This document shows, one piece after another, positions 53,633 through 64,000 of a DNA stretch of 64,000 bases. Every line of letters begins with the position of its first letter. Positions within the stretch are counted from its first letter, which is position 1. Origin of the DNA: Phalacrocorax aristotelis. Lineage: Eukaryota; Chordata; Aves; Suliformes; Phalacrocoracidae. The DNA lies in the NCBI RefSeq assembly GCF_949628215.1, contig NW_027441225.1, positions 248,001-312,000 on the forward strand, written 5' to 3'. The notes below the pieces were generated by a model that had not been told where the DNA came from, did no database searches, and saw only the letters and a program-made list of their open reading frames with translations. The translations under genes and the position numbers were made by a program.

Positions 53633-54194
53633 TGCCGTGGCTTAGCCCCAGCTGGCTATTCTGCACCAGGGAGCTGCTTGCTCGCTCCACCCTCAGTGGG
53701 CTGGGGGAGAGAGCTGGAAGGGTAAGAGTGAGAAAAATCATGGGTTGAGATCAAGGCTGTTTAATAGGTAAAGCAAAAGCTGTGCGTGGAAGCAAAGCAA
53801 GGAATTAATTCACTCCTCCTTTTCGGCGGGCAGGTGTTGAGCCACCTCTGGGAAAGCAGGGCTCTGTCATGTGTAACGGTTACTTAGGAAGAGAAATGCC
53901 GTAGCCCCCAAGGACTCCCCCTTCTTCCCCCAGCTGCGTGTGCTGAGCGTGATGTCAAATGGTATGGAATATCCCTTTGGTCAGTTAGCTGGGAAAGCTT
54001 TCCCAGCTGTGTCCTCTCCCAGCCTACTTGCTGGTGGGGCACTGAGAGAACCAGAAGAGGCCCTGACTGTGGAAGCAGTGCTCAGCAAGAACCAAAACAT
54101 CTCTACATTATTAACGGTGTTTTGAGCATAAATCCAAAACGTATCCCTTCCTAGCTACTGTGGAGAAAATGAGCACTATCGCAGCCAACACCAG
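53633..54194 (-). mobile_element. Solo LTR2, near-complete copy (Q7)
   Basis: Same extent as in Q1 and Q3. It has GGCTATTCTGC at the left, shared with Q1 rather than Q3, and GAGCGTGATGTC where the others have GAGCATGATGTC. Confidence 0.8.
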
Positions 54195-55896
54195 CTCCGT
54201 GCGGCTGCGGCAACGGCGGCCGAGGTGGCCTTGGGGCAGGGGGGGAGCGTTGGGGACCCTGACCCACGAATGGCTCCTGGGACTTGTTACGTGCGCGCCT
54301 GCACAAACACCTGCCCTCTCCTTTGCCCTCAGGGCTGCGTTTGCGCTGCCTTTGCGTGGGGCAAGGGGCTGTGATGGAGCCCAGGGGAGGAGGTGGTGCA
54401 CTGTGGGGGTGAGGGGAGGGGGCCCCCCGTTGCTGCTGCGCCTCAGCTGATGGCGGGGTCTGGATGGAGGAGCCCCAGGTGCGGGCGGTGGGGCTGATGG
54501 TGCCGGCTCCTCCCTGGAAAAGGGGTGGTGCCCGGCTCTGGGGGGCCAGTGTGAGCCGAGGGCGGAGCGGAGCGGAGCTGTGGCCGAGCGTCAGTGGGCT
54601 GCGACTGTAGCGAGGGAGGAGGTGAGCGGGGGCTGGGTGGTGGAGCGCTGCGTCCCGGGTCAAGCCCCGAGGAGGGCTGCGGCGGGGCAGCGCCGGGTCG
54701 GAGCGGGCGGTGGGGAGAGCGAGGCTGTGCTGAGGGCTCGGTGGGGCTTCCGGGTGCATCGGCGGCCGGGACGGTGGCCCGCAGGGTCCGAGAGCGGGGA
54801 GGGCGGGCTGGCGGCGTGCCGGGAGCTGTGGTGGTGCGCCTGGAGGCTGGCCGTGCGGCCGTGTTGTGCTGCAGAGCGTGCCGGGAGGTGTAGTCCTTGC
54901 GGCGCGCGGCTGCCGGGCGGCCGTGTTGTGGCGCAGAGCATGCCGGGAGGTGTAGTCCTGGCGCAGTGGCTGCCGGCCCTGTCACGTGGTTCGCCGGGGC
55001 GTGGCGGGAGGCGCGGTCTTCCGGCGCTCGGGTGCCGGGCGGCCGTGCCGCGTACGGTAGGCGCGGTGTATTTTTGGGGTTGGATTCGTGTTGATTTCTG
55101 GGGGCTTGCGGGTGCGGCCGCTCCCCGAGAAGCGGTGAGTTCCCCGGGAGCTGACAGAAGGGAAGAGGGAAAGGAGGAGGACCTTTTCCCCCTGCCCAGG
55201 GCGCAGATGATGGCCGCCTCCCCGGCTCGCCGGAGCTCCCGCTCAGCCTCCCCTGGCCCCCCCTTGCCCCGTGCGCCTGCCCCCAGCCCCGGCACCTCCC
55301 CTGAAGCGTGCTGCGTAGCCCTTGGCCGCCCCCAGGCCCTGTCGTGAAGGCAGCGAGCCGGCCCTCAAGCGCACTGGATTCCCCCTCGGCGCAGGGGCCC
55401 TTAGCAGTAGCGCGGGGAAGGGGCGCTGTGTCCGGAAGCCCCTGCGCAAGGAGAGGCTTTGGTCAGGGTCGATCGACGGTAATGACGGTCGCTGTTTCTT
55501 CTTTCCCTCTCCCAGAGACCGTGCTGAGGACGTGGTTGTCTGTCCTTCCCCCGGGGACGCCGTCGACTGCGGCCGTCTCAGGCTTGCGTGGCTTCTCTCT
55601 GCCCGGCTTTGCCATCCTCGCGGCGCCGGGGCGAAAAGGGACACACAGAGCCCTTCCCGGCTGTGGACAGGAGCTGCCTCGGCTGAAGCTGGAGACGCCA
55701 ACGAAAGGTAAAGCAGAAGAAACTGAAGGCGCTCTGGCTGCCAGCTGCCTTCCTGCTGCAGGCAAGAGAGAGCCTGTCCCTGCAGGTGAGGGAGGAAGGA
55801 TCCCCCTTCATAGCCCGCAGCGGGCCGGGCCAGGCCACCAACGTGCACCGCAGGGTCCGTACGCGGTAACCCGGAGTTGGGTACGGGCGTGTAGTG
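54195..55896 (+). repeat. P module, copy P4
   Basis: 1,702 bp, the shortest copy because only two 62-bp units remain. It has GGAGGCTGGCCGTG just before the array, shared with P1 rather than P2/P3. The donor-like site follows 55134 and E2 is 55516-55707. Confidence 0.9.
54876..54958 (+). promoter_or_regulatory. ZNF143/THAP11-type array, two copies (P4)
   Basis: Motif starts at 54876 (GCGTGC variant) and 54938 (GCATGC). Confidence 0.75.
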
Positions 55897-56420
55897 CACG
55901 AGCGAGCTAGGCTACGTGCCGAGGAAGCCTCATCTCGTAAGAGCTGTAAGACACCCCCGTGTTCTCTTCAGGTGGAGGTCGGCCTAGAGTCTGGAGCTGC
56001 AGAAGAGGCAGGGAGGAGAGGAGGGGAAAGAAGCATCTGAACGGCTAAATTGTGCCAGCAGCGCTGAGAGCGAGAGTCGCGGTGAGTCCTGGGCCAGTGG
56101 GGCCCCGTTGCCTCTCTTGTGCGTCCTGGGCCCTCCCTGTCTCTCCCCTGGCCCCCTCTCTTTCCTTACCTGCTGTAAAAATTTTTTTTTTTCTTTTGGG
56201 CCCCCCCCGCACCTTCTTTCTCCATCTCGCTCTGAGTGGCTCCCTGCCTCCCCGTCTTTTCAGTCCTCCCTCTCTCTGTCCTGTAGCCTGTGGCTACTTG
56301 TTCTTTCTCCGCCTCTCTCTGCCTGGCTCTGGCTCCGTTTTTATTTTTTTATTCCTCCTGCTCTGTCCTGTAGCCTGTCGGTATTTTGTCTTTCTCTGGC
56401 CCTCTTGGTCTGACTCCCTG

Positions 56421-56780
56421 TGTTACCGAAAAACGCGGTAAAATCGGAAACAACTCCTCAACGCCAATTTAGTATTAAAGAGCAGGCGTTGTTTATTCAC
56501 GGCGCCAGACGCACGGGGGATCGCTCCTCCTGGCGTGCGTACCTCACGCACCTTTCCCGTTCAATTTGTAGATCAAAATTTTAGGTATTCATACACATTC
56601 ATTATTGTCCTGTCTACTGATTGTCCTTTTACCTTCTTGGCTGTTAATCTTGGCAGTCTTGGCTAGTTTTCTCAGTCCGCTCCACGAAACCGCGTTTTGT
56701 CATCCTTTTCTGACAGAAGCACGTTGTCTGTTGTTCTGCTGACGTTAACGATCGCCTAGGGACTAAAATGCAGATCAACA
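56421..56780 (-). mobile_element. Solo LTR1, 360-bp form (Q8)
   Basis: Same deletion and ends as in Q2 and Q4. Confidence 0.75.
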
Positions 56781-58536
56781 GGTGCGCTGATTCGTACGCT
56801 CCATGTTCCCGTAATGGAACACCGTCTCTGGTTGGCTGATTTCATCGCTTTGGTTACACCTGTTCCTGTTGTTCAGTTTCTTCTTTTTTGGCTTTGTGTG
56901 ATTCTCTCTGTGATTCTGTTTTTCTCTGCCTCGCTTTTCCCAGCTCCCCGTCCCTCACTTGGAATGCCCGTTGTCCTTCACCAGCTCACTCTCCCTTGGT
57001 TGCCATCCCCGTTTCTGAATTCCTCCTGCTTTGCCACGTAGCCCGTGACTTTTTTCTTAATCTCTCTCTGTCTGCCTCAACGCTCCCCCCGCGCTTTTTC
57101 ATTCGTCTGCTCTGCTCTGCACCCTGCTACTGTTCTTGCCTTTCTGAGTTCTTCTCTGTCGAGCTCCCTTTCCCTATTTGTGGATTCCTGTTCTTCCTGC
57201 AGCCACCGCTGTTCCCTGTGACCTCCGTCTCTCTCTGTCCAGCTCCCTGTCCCTAGGTTTTAATCCCTGCCTCTGCCCGCTGTAGCCCGTCTAGGTTTTT
57301 CTCTCGGCCTCTCTCTCTGTCCGGCTCCCTCTCTCTGTGTTCTAATTCCACGTTCTCTGTCACGTAGACCCGTGCTATTTGTTTGTCCTCATCTCTCTCT
57401 GTCCAGCTCCTTGCTGCGACGTTTTATTTCTTCCCTCTCTGTCTGTCTTTGTAGCCCGTTGCCGTTGTTGTTTTTTTTTTTTTTTCCCACTTGTTTCTTC
57501 ATGTGTCTCTGTCTGCCTCCCAGTGCCTGATCTTTAATTCCTCCTTCCCTGTAGGCCGCTGTTCCTTTTTTCCATTCTACATTGTGTTCTCTTTGGTCTG
57601 CTGTTCTTATTCATCGGTTCCCTCCTCGCTGCCCTGTGGCTTGTCCCCATTTATTGTTGCCTCTCTCTCCCTCTCTCTGGCTTCTTGCCCCTGTTTTTAA
57701 AATTCCTCCCTCTCTTCTCTCTTCCCTGTTGGCCGTGTGATCTTCAGCCTTTCTCCACCTCTTTCTGCCCAGCTCTCTGCGTCTATTCATTAATTCTTCC
57801 CTCTCTGCCCTGTAGCCTGTAGCTTCTGTCCTTTCTCCATCTTGCTGTCTCTGGCTTCCCCGTGACCCTCTTTTAGAATTGTTTCTCTCTTCTCTCTGTA
57901 CGCATTGCGATTCCTTTTGCTCTCCATCTCCCTTTGTTTTGGTGTTTTTTTTGTTGTTTTTCTGGCTCCCTGTCCCTAATTGTTAATTCTCTGCCTTCTC
58001 ATGCTCTGTACCACGTAGCCCCATGGTTTGTTTTGTGGTGTTCCCTCCCCGGCCCCTTCCCTCCGTCGTTGGCTGTCTCGGCTCCCTGTCCCCGTGGCTT
58101 CATTCTTCCCTTTCTGCCCTGTTCTTGTCGCTTATCTTGTCTGTCTCCATCTCGCTCGGTCCAGCTTCCTGCCCCTGTTCTTCTTTCCTCCCTCGCTGTC
58201 GTGCTGCCTGCCCCAGGTTCTTTGTGCGTCTCCAGCCTGCTCCTCTTCCTTCTTTGTTGGTCTGTGTCCTGCTCTTCCCCTCTCTCTGCTGCTTTTATCT
58301 CCACCTCCGTCAGGCTCCCTGTCCTTCTCTGGCCGTCCTGTTCCCTGCCTCGTGCCTTCTCACTACACGCACACACGCCCCCCCCGCCCCCGTCCAGCCG
58401 GATGCTGCTCTTCTCTCCTCCTACTGTCCTGTGCCCTGCTCGTCACCTTTGGTGGCCTCCCCCTCTGCCCAGCAGCCCGTCGCTCCAGGAGCCAGGCGAC
58501 GGACGGTCCGTTCCCTGCCAAACCGGGACAAGCGTG

Positions 58537-58836
58537 TGCCGTGGCTTAGCCTCAGCTGGCAACTCTGCACCAGGGAGCTGCTTGCTCGCTCCACCCTCAG
58601 TGGGCTGGGGGAGAGAGCTGGAAGGGTAAAAGTGAGAAAAATCATGGGTTGAGATCAAGACGGTTTAATAGGTAAAGCAAAAGCTGTGCGTGGAAGCAAA
58701 GCAAGGAATTAATTCGCTCCTCCTTTTCGGCGGGCAGGTGTTGAGCTGTTTCTGGGAAAGCAGGGCTCTGTCATGTGTAACGGTTAGTTAGGAAGAGAAA
58801 TGCCGTAGCCCCCAAGGACTCCCCCTTCTTCCCACA
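58537..58836 (-). mobile_element. Truncated LTR2 (Q8)
   Basis: Same stump and junction as the other short units. Confidence 0.8.
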
Positions 58837-59395
58837 GTTGGAACCCGCAGTTCGGTACGGGCGTGTAGTGCACGAGCGAGCTAGGCTACGTGCCTAGGAA
58901 GCCTCATCTCGTAAGAGCTGTAAGACACCCCCGTGTTCTCTTCAGGTGGAGGTCGGCCTAGAGTCTGGAGCTGCAGAAGAGGCAGGGAGGAGAGGAGGGG
59001 AAAGAAGCATGTGAACGGCTAAATTGTGCCAGCAGCGCTGAGAGCGAGAGTCGCGGTGAGTCCTGGGCCAGTGGGGCCCCGTTGCCTCTCTTGTGCGTCC
59101 TGGGCCCTCCCTGTCTCTCCCCTGGCCCCCTCTCTTTCCTTACCTGCTGTAAAAATTTTTTTTTTTCTTTTGGGCCCCCCCCGCACCTTCTTTCTCCATC
59201 TCGCTCTGAGTGGCTCCCTGCCTCCCCGTCTTTTCAGTCCTCCCTCTCTCTGTCCTGTAGCCTGTGGCTACTTGTTCTTTCTCCGCCTCTCTCTGCCTGG
59301 CTCTGGCTCCGTTTTTATTTTTTTACTCCTCCTGCTCTGTCCTGTAGCCTGTCGGTATTTTTGTCTTTCTCTGGCTCTCTCGGTCTGACTCCCTG

Positions 59396-59845
59396 TGTTA
59401 CCGAAAAACGCGGTAAAATCGGAAACAACTCCTCAAGACCAATTTAGTATTAAAGAGCAGGCATTCTTTATTCACAGCGCCGGATGCACGGGGGATCGCT
59501 CCTCCTGGCGTGCGTACCTCACGCACCTTTCCCGTTCAATTTGTAGATCAAAATTTTACGTATTCATACGTATTCATTATTGTCCTGTCTGCTGATCGGT
59601 ACAAACTTGCTCGTTCCGTATGTAAATCGCTGCGCAGGCTCGGTGGTGGTCCGTGAGTCGGTGGTCGCGATCTCCCCCTGCCAGAATTGCCTTTTACCTT
59701 CTTGGCTGTTAATCTTGGCAGTCTTGGCTAGTTCTCTCAGTCCGCTCCACGAAACCGCGTTTTGTCGTCCTTTTCTGACAGAAGCACGTTGTCTGTTGTT
59801 CTGCTGACGTTAACGATCGCCTAGGGACTAAAATGCAGATCGACA
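59396..59845 (-). mobile_element. Solo LTR1, 450-bp form (Q9)
   Basis: TGTTACCG to ATCGACA; shares TTCACAGCGCC with Q5. Confidence 0.75.
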
Positions 59846-61603
59846 GGTGCGCTGATTCGTACGCTCCATGTTCCCGTAATGGAACACCGTCTCTGGTTGG
59901 TTGATTTCATCGCTTTGGTTACACCTGTTCCTGTTGTTCAGTTTCTTCTTTTTTGGCTTTGTGTGATTCTCTCTGTGATTCTGTTTTTCTCTGCCTCGCT
60001 TTTCCCAGCTCCCCGTCCCTCACTTGGAATGCCCGTTGTCCTTCACCAGCTCACTCTCCCTTGGTTGCCATCCCCGTTTCTGAATTCCTCCTGCTTTGCC
60101 ACGTAGCCCGTGACTTTTTTCTTAATCTCTCTCTGTCTGCCTCAACGCTCCCCCCGCGCTTTTTCATTCGTCTGCTCTGCTCTGCACCCTGCTACTGTTC
60201 TTGCCTTTCTGAGTTCTTCTCTGTCGAGCTCCCTTTCCCTATTTGTGGATTCCTGTTCTTCCTGCAGCCACCGCTGTTCCCTGTGACCTCCGTCTCTCTC
60301 TGTCCAGCTCCCTGTCCCTAGGTTTTAATCCCTGCCTCTGCCCGCTGTAGCCCGTCTAGGTTTTTCTCTCGGCCTCTCTCTCTGTCCGGCTCCCTCTCTC
60401 TGTGTTCTAATTCCACGTTCTCTGTCACGTAGACCCGTGCTATTTGTTTGTCCTCATCTCTCTCTGTCCAGCTCCTTGCTGCGACGTTTTATTTCTTCCC
60501 TCTCTGTCTGTCTTTGTAGCCCGTTGCCGTTGTTGGTTTTTGTTTTTTTTTCCCCACTTGTTTCTTCATGTGTCTCTGTCTGCCTCCCAGTGCCTGATCT
60601 TTAATTCCTCCTTCCCTGTAGGCCGCTGTTCCTTTTTTCCATTCTACATTGTGTTCTCTTTGGTCTGCTGTTCTTATTCATCGATTCCCTCCTCGCTGCC
60701 CTGTGGCTTGTCCCCATTTATTGTTGCCTCTCTCTCCCTCTCTCTGGCTTCTTGCCCCTGTTTTTAAAATTCCTCCCTCTCTTCTCTCTTCCCTGTTGGC
60801 CGTGTGATCTTCAGCCTTTCTCCACCTCTTTCTGCCCAGCTCTCTGCATCTATTCATTAATTCTTCCCTCTCTGCCCTGTAGCCTGTAGCTTCTGTCCTT
60901 TCTCCATCTTGCTGTCTCTGGCTTCCCCGTGACCCTCTTTTAGAATTGTTTCTCTCTTCTCTCTGTACGCATTGCGATTCCTTTTGCTCTCCATCTCCCT
61001 TTGTTTTGGTGTTTTTTTTGTTGTTTTTCTGGCTCCCTGTCCCTAATTGTTAATTCTCTGCCTTCTCATGCTCTGTACCACGTAGCCCCATGGTTTGTTT
61101 TGTGGTGTTCCCTCCCCGGCCCCTTCCCTCCGTCGTTGGCTGTCTCGGCTCCCTGTCCCCGTGGCTTCATTCTTCCCTTTCTGCCCTGTTCTTGTCGCTT
61201 ATCTTGTCTGTCTCCATCTCGCTCGGTCCAGCTTCCTGCCCCTGTTCTTCTTTCCTCCCTCGCTGTCGTGCTGCCTGCCCCAGGTTCTTTGTGCGTCTCC
61301 AGCCTGCTCCTCATCCTTCTTTGTTGGTCTGTGTCCTGCTCTTCCCCTCTCTCTGCTGCTTTTATCTCCACCTCCGTCAGGCTCCCTGTCCTCCTCTGGC
61401 CGTCCTGTTCCCTGCCTCGTGCCTTCTCACTACACGCACACACGCCCCCCCCGCCCCCGTCCAGCCGGATGCTGCTCTTCTCTCCTCCTACTGTCCTGTG
61501 CCCTGCTCGTCACCTTTGGTGGCCTCCCCCTCTGCCCAGCAGCCCGTCGCTCCAGGAGCCAGGCGACGGACGGTCCGTTCCCTGCCAAACCGGGACAAGC
61601 GCG

Positions 61604-61903
61604 TGCCGTGGCTTAGCCTCAGCTGGCAACTCTGCACCAGGGAGCTGCTTGCTCGCTCCACCCTCAGTGGGCTGGGGGAGAGAGCTGGAAGGGTAAAAGT
61701 GAGAAAAATCATGGGTTGAGATCAAGACGGTTTAATAGGTAAAGCAAAAGCTGTGCGTGGAAGCAAAGCAAGGAATTAATTCGCTCCTCCTTTTCGGCGG
61801 GCAGGTGTTGAGCTGTTTCTGGGAAAGCAGGGCTCTGTCATGTGTAACGGTTAGTTAGGAAGAGAAATGCCGTAGCCCCCAAGGACTCCCCCTTCTTCCC
61901 ACA
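61604..61903 (-). mobile_element. Truncated LTR2 (Q9)
   Basis: Same stump and junction as the other short units. Confidence 0.8.
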
Positions 61904-61937
61904 GTTGGAACCCGCAGTTCGGTACGGGCGTGTAGTG

Positions 61938-64000
61938 CACGAGCGAGCTAGGCTACGTGCCTAGGAAGCCTCATCTCGTAAGAGCTGTAAGACACCCCCG
62001 TGTTCTCTTCAGGTGGAGGTCGGCCTAGAGTCTGGAGCTGCAGAAGAGGCAGGGAGGAGAGGAGGGGAAAGAAGCATGTGAACGGCTAAATTGTGCCAGC
62101 AGCGCTGAGAGCGAGAGTCGCGGTGAGTCCTGGGCCAGTGGGGCCCCGTTGCCTCTCTTGTACGTCCTGGGCCCTCCCTGTCTCTCCCCCGGCCCCCTCT
62201 CTTTCCTTACCTGCTGCAAAATTATTTTTTTTTTGCGCCCCCCCCCGCACCTTCTTTCTCCGTCTCGCTCTGAGTGGCTCCCTGCCTCCCCGTCTTTTCA
62301 GTCCTCCCTCTCTCTGTCCTGTAGCCTGTGGCTACTTGTTCTTTCTCCGCCTCTCTCTGCCTGGCTCTGGCTCCGTTTTTATTTTTTTACTCCTCCTGCT
62401 CTGTCCTGTAGCCTGTCGGTATTTTTGTCTTTCTCTGGCTCTCTCGGTCTGACTCCCTGTGTTACCGAAAAACGCGGTAAAATCGGAAACAACTCCTCAA
62501 GACCAATTTAGTATTAAAGAGCAGGCATTCTTTATTCACGGCGCCGGATGCACGGGGGATCGCTCCTCCTGGCGTGCGTACCTCACGCACCTTTCCCGTT
62601 CAATTTGTAGATCAAAATTTTACGTATTCATACGTATTCATTATTGTCCTGTCTGCTGATCGGTACAAACTTGCTCGTTCCGTATGTAAATCGCTGCGCA
62701 GGCTCGGTGGTGGTCCGTGAGTCGGTGGTCGCGATCTCCCCCTGCCAGAATTGCCTTTTACCTTCTTGGCTGTTGATCTTGGCAGTCTTGGCTAGTTCTC
62801 TCAGTCCGCTCCACGAAACCGCGTTTTGTCGTCCTTTTCTGACAGAAGCACGTTGTCTGTTGTTCTGCTGACGTTAACGATCGCCTAGGGACTAAAATGC
62901 AGATCAACAGGTGCGCTGATTCGTACGCTCCATGTTCCCGTAATGGAACACCGTCTCTGGTTGGCTGATTTCATCGCTTTGGTTACACCTGTTCCTGTTG
63001 TTCAGTTTCTTCTTTTTTGGCTTTGTGTGATTCTCTCTGTGATTCTGTTTTTCTCTGCCTCGCTTTTCCCAGCTCCCCGTCCCTCACTTGGAATGCCCGT
63101 TGTCCTTCACCAGCTCACTCTCCCTTGGTTGCCATCCCCGTTTCTGAATTCCTCCTGCTTTGCCACGTAGCCCGTGACTTTTTTCTTAATCTCTCTCTGT
63201 CTGCCTCAACGCTCCCCCCGCGCTTTTTCATTCGTCTGCTCTGCTCTGCACCCTGCTACTGTTCTTGCCTTTCTGAGTTCTTCTCTGTCGAGCTCCCTTT
63301 CCCTATTTGTGGATTCCTGTTCTTCCTGCAGCCACCGCTGTTCCCTGTGACCTCCGTCTCTCTCTGTCCAGCTCCCTGTCCCTAGGTTTTAATCCCTGCC
63401 TCTGCCCGCTGTAGCCCGTCTAGGTTTTTCTCTCGGCCTCTCTCTCTGTCCGGCTCCCTCTCTCTGTGTTCTAATTCCACGTTCTCTGTCACGTAGACCC
63501 GTGCTATTTGTTTGTCCTCATCTCTCTCTGTCCAGCTCCTTGCTGCGACGTTTTATTTCTTCCCTCTCTGTCTGTCTTTGTAGCCCGTTGCCGTTGTTGT
63601 TTTTTTTTTTTTTTTTTCCCACTTGTTTCTTCATGTGTCTCTGTCTGCCTCCCAGTGCCTGATCTTTAATTCCTCCTTCCCTGTAGGCCGCTGTTCCTTT
63701 TTTCCATTCTACATTGTGTTCTCTTTGGTCTGCTGTTCTTATTCATCGATTCCCTCCTCGCTGCCCTGTGGCTTGTCCCCATTTATTGTTGCCTCTCTCT
63801 CCCTCTCTCTGGCTTCTTGCCCCTGTTTTTAAAATTCCTCCCTCTCTTCTCTCTTCCCTGTTGGCCGTGTGATCTTCAGCCTTTCTCCACCTCTTTCTGC
63901 CCAGCTCTCTGCATCTATTCATTAATTCTTCCCTCTCTGCCCTGTAGCCTGTAGCTTCTGTCCTTTCTCCATCTTGCTGTCTCTGGCTTCCCCGTGACCC
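61938..64000 (+). repeat. Q module Q10 (cut by the window)
   Basis: E3, LTR1 (62460-62909) and the first approximately 1,000 bp of the main minisatellite are present; the array continues past the window. What is visible is of the b type. Whether LTR2 is full or truncated cannot be seen. Confidence 0.9.
62460..62909 (-). mobile_element. Solo LTR1, 450-bp form (Q10)
   Basis: TGTTACCG to ATCAACA, with GCTGTTGATCTTGG as in Q6 and Q7. Confidence 0.75.

Larger units (their letters stand above)
50877..54194 (+). repeat. Q module Q7 (long unit, type c)
   Basis: LTR1 is the 450-bp form (51397-51846), the minisatellite is about 51920-53460 and LTR2 is near complete (53633-54194), then P4. Like Q3 it has a b-type front and a Q1-type back half; it shows TGTCGAGCTCCCTTTCCCTG, a b-type word inside the Q1-type half, so the switch point differs from that in Q3. 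Confidence 0.9.
55897..58870 (+). repeat. Q module Q8 (short unit, type a)
   Basis: 2,974 bp, following P4. LTR1 is the 360-bp form (56421-56780), the minisatellite is about 56860-58370 and the LTR2 stump is 58537-58836. It has CTCCTCTTCCTTC and CTTCTCTGGCCG words near 58240-58330 that are otherwise of the Q1 type, a sign of short gene-conversion tracts. Confidence 0.9.
58871..61937 (+). repeat. Q module Q9 (short unit, type b)
   Basis: 3,067 bp. LTR1 is the 450-bp form (59396-59845), the minisatellite is about 59920-61430 and the LTR2 stump is 61604-61903. Confidence 0.9.

Overview
The window looks like bird nuclear DNA. It is mostly GC-rich and CpG-rich, full of minisatellites, and carries many near-identical solo LTRs of two avian endogenous-retrovirus types, both in minus orientation. 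One of them matches the abundant bird LTR that begins roughly TGTCGTGGTTTAACCCC; I associate it mainly with Neoaves, from memory. No bacterial, organellar or phage signature is present. I recognise no protein-coding gene. Every long open frame I checked is better explained by CpG-island composition or by tandem repeats whose unit is a multiple of three.

Layout. (1) 1-2446: edge of a macrosatellite, consisting of one CpG-island 'P' module, a truncated 'Q' module and a second copy of part of P. (2) 2447-13950: mostly single-copy sequence with old internal duplications, exon-like splice-bounded segments on the plus strand and an AT-rich stretch at 11.7-12.35 kb. (3) 13955-16085: a 75-bp minisatellite whose unit contains an NRF1-type palindromic site. 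(4) 16.1-21.2 kb: apparently unique, more AT-rich non-coding DNA. (5) 21.2-25.0 kb: two CpG islands with promoter-like and splice-donor signals, separated by a very G-rich minisatellite at 22.29-23.01 kb. (6) 25.0-28.58 kb: single-copy sequence plus partner copies of the duplications seen at 7-14 kb. (7) 28579-64000: a macrosatellite array that runs off the right edge.

The array is built from two modules. Q (about 3.0 kb) has an exon-like 110-bp piece, then pyrimidine-rich degenerate minisatellite DNA interrupted by a solo LTR (LTR1), then a second solo LTR (LTR2). P (about 1.7-1.8 kb) is a CpG island with a tandem 62-bp repeat carrying a ZNF143/THAP11-type motif, followed by splice-bounded exon-like pieces. 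Long units are Q plus P (about 5.1 kb). Short units (about 3.0 kb) lack the end of LTR2 and nearly all of P. They form higher-order repeats: P-Q-Q (8,059 bp spacing between 33714 and 41773) and P-Q-Q-Q-Q (14,124 bp between 41773 and 55897).

The most interesting possibility is that each long unit is a promoter-bearing cassette for a multi-copy spliced, probably non-coding, RNA, with the number of ZNF143 sites varying 4-3-3-2 between copies. That is inference from motifs and splice-site geometry; no transcript evidence is available here.
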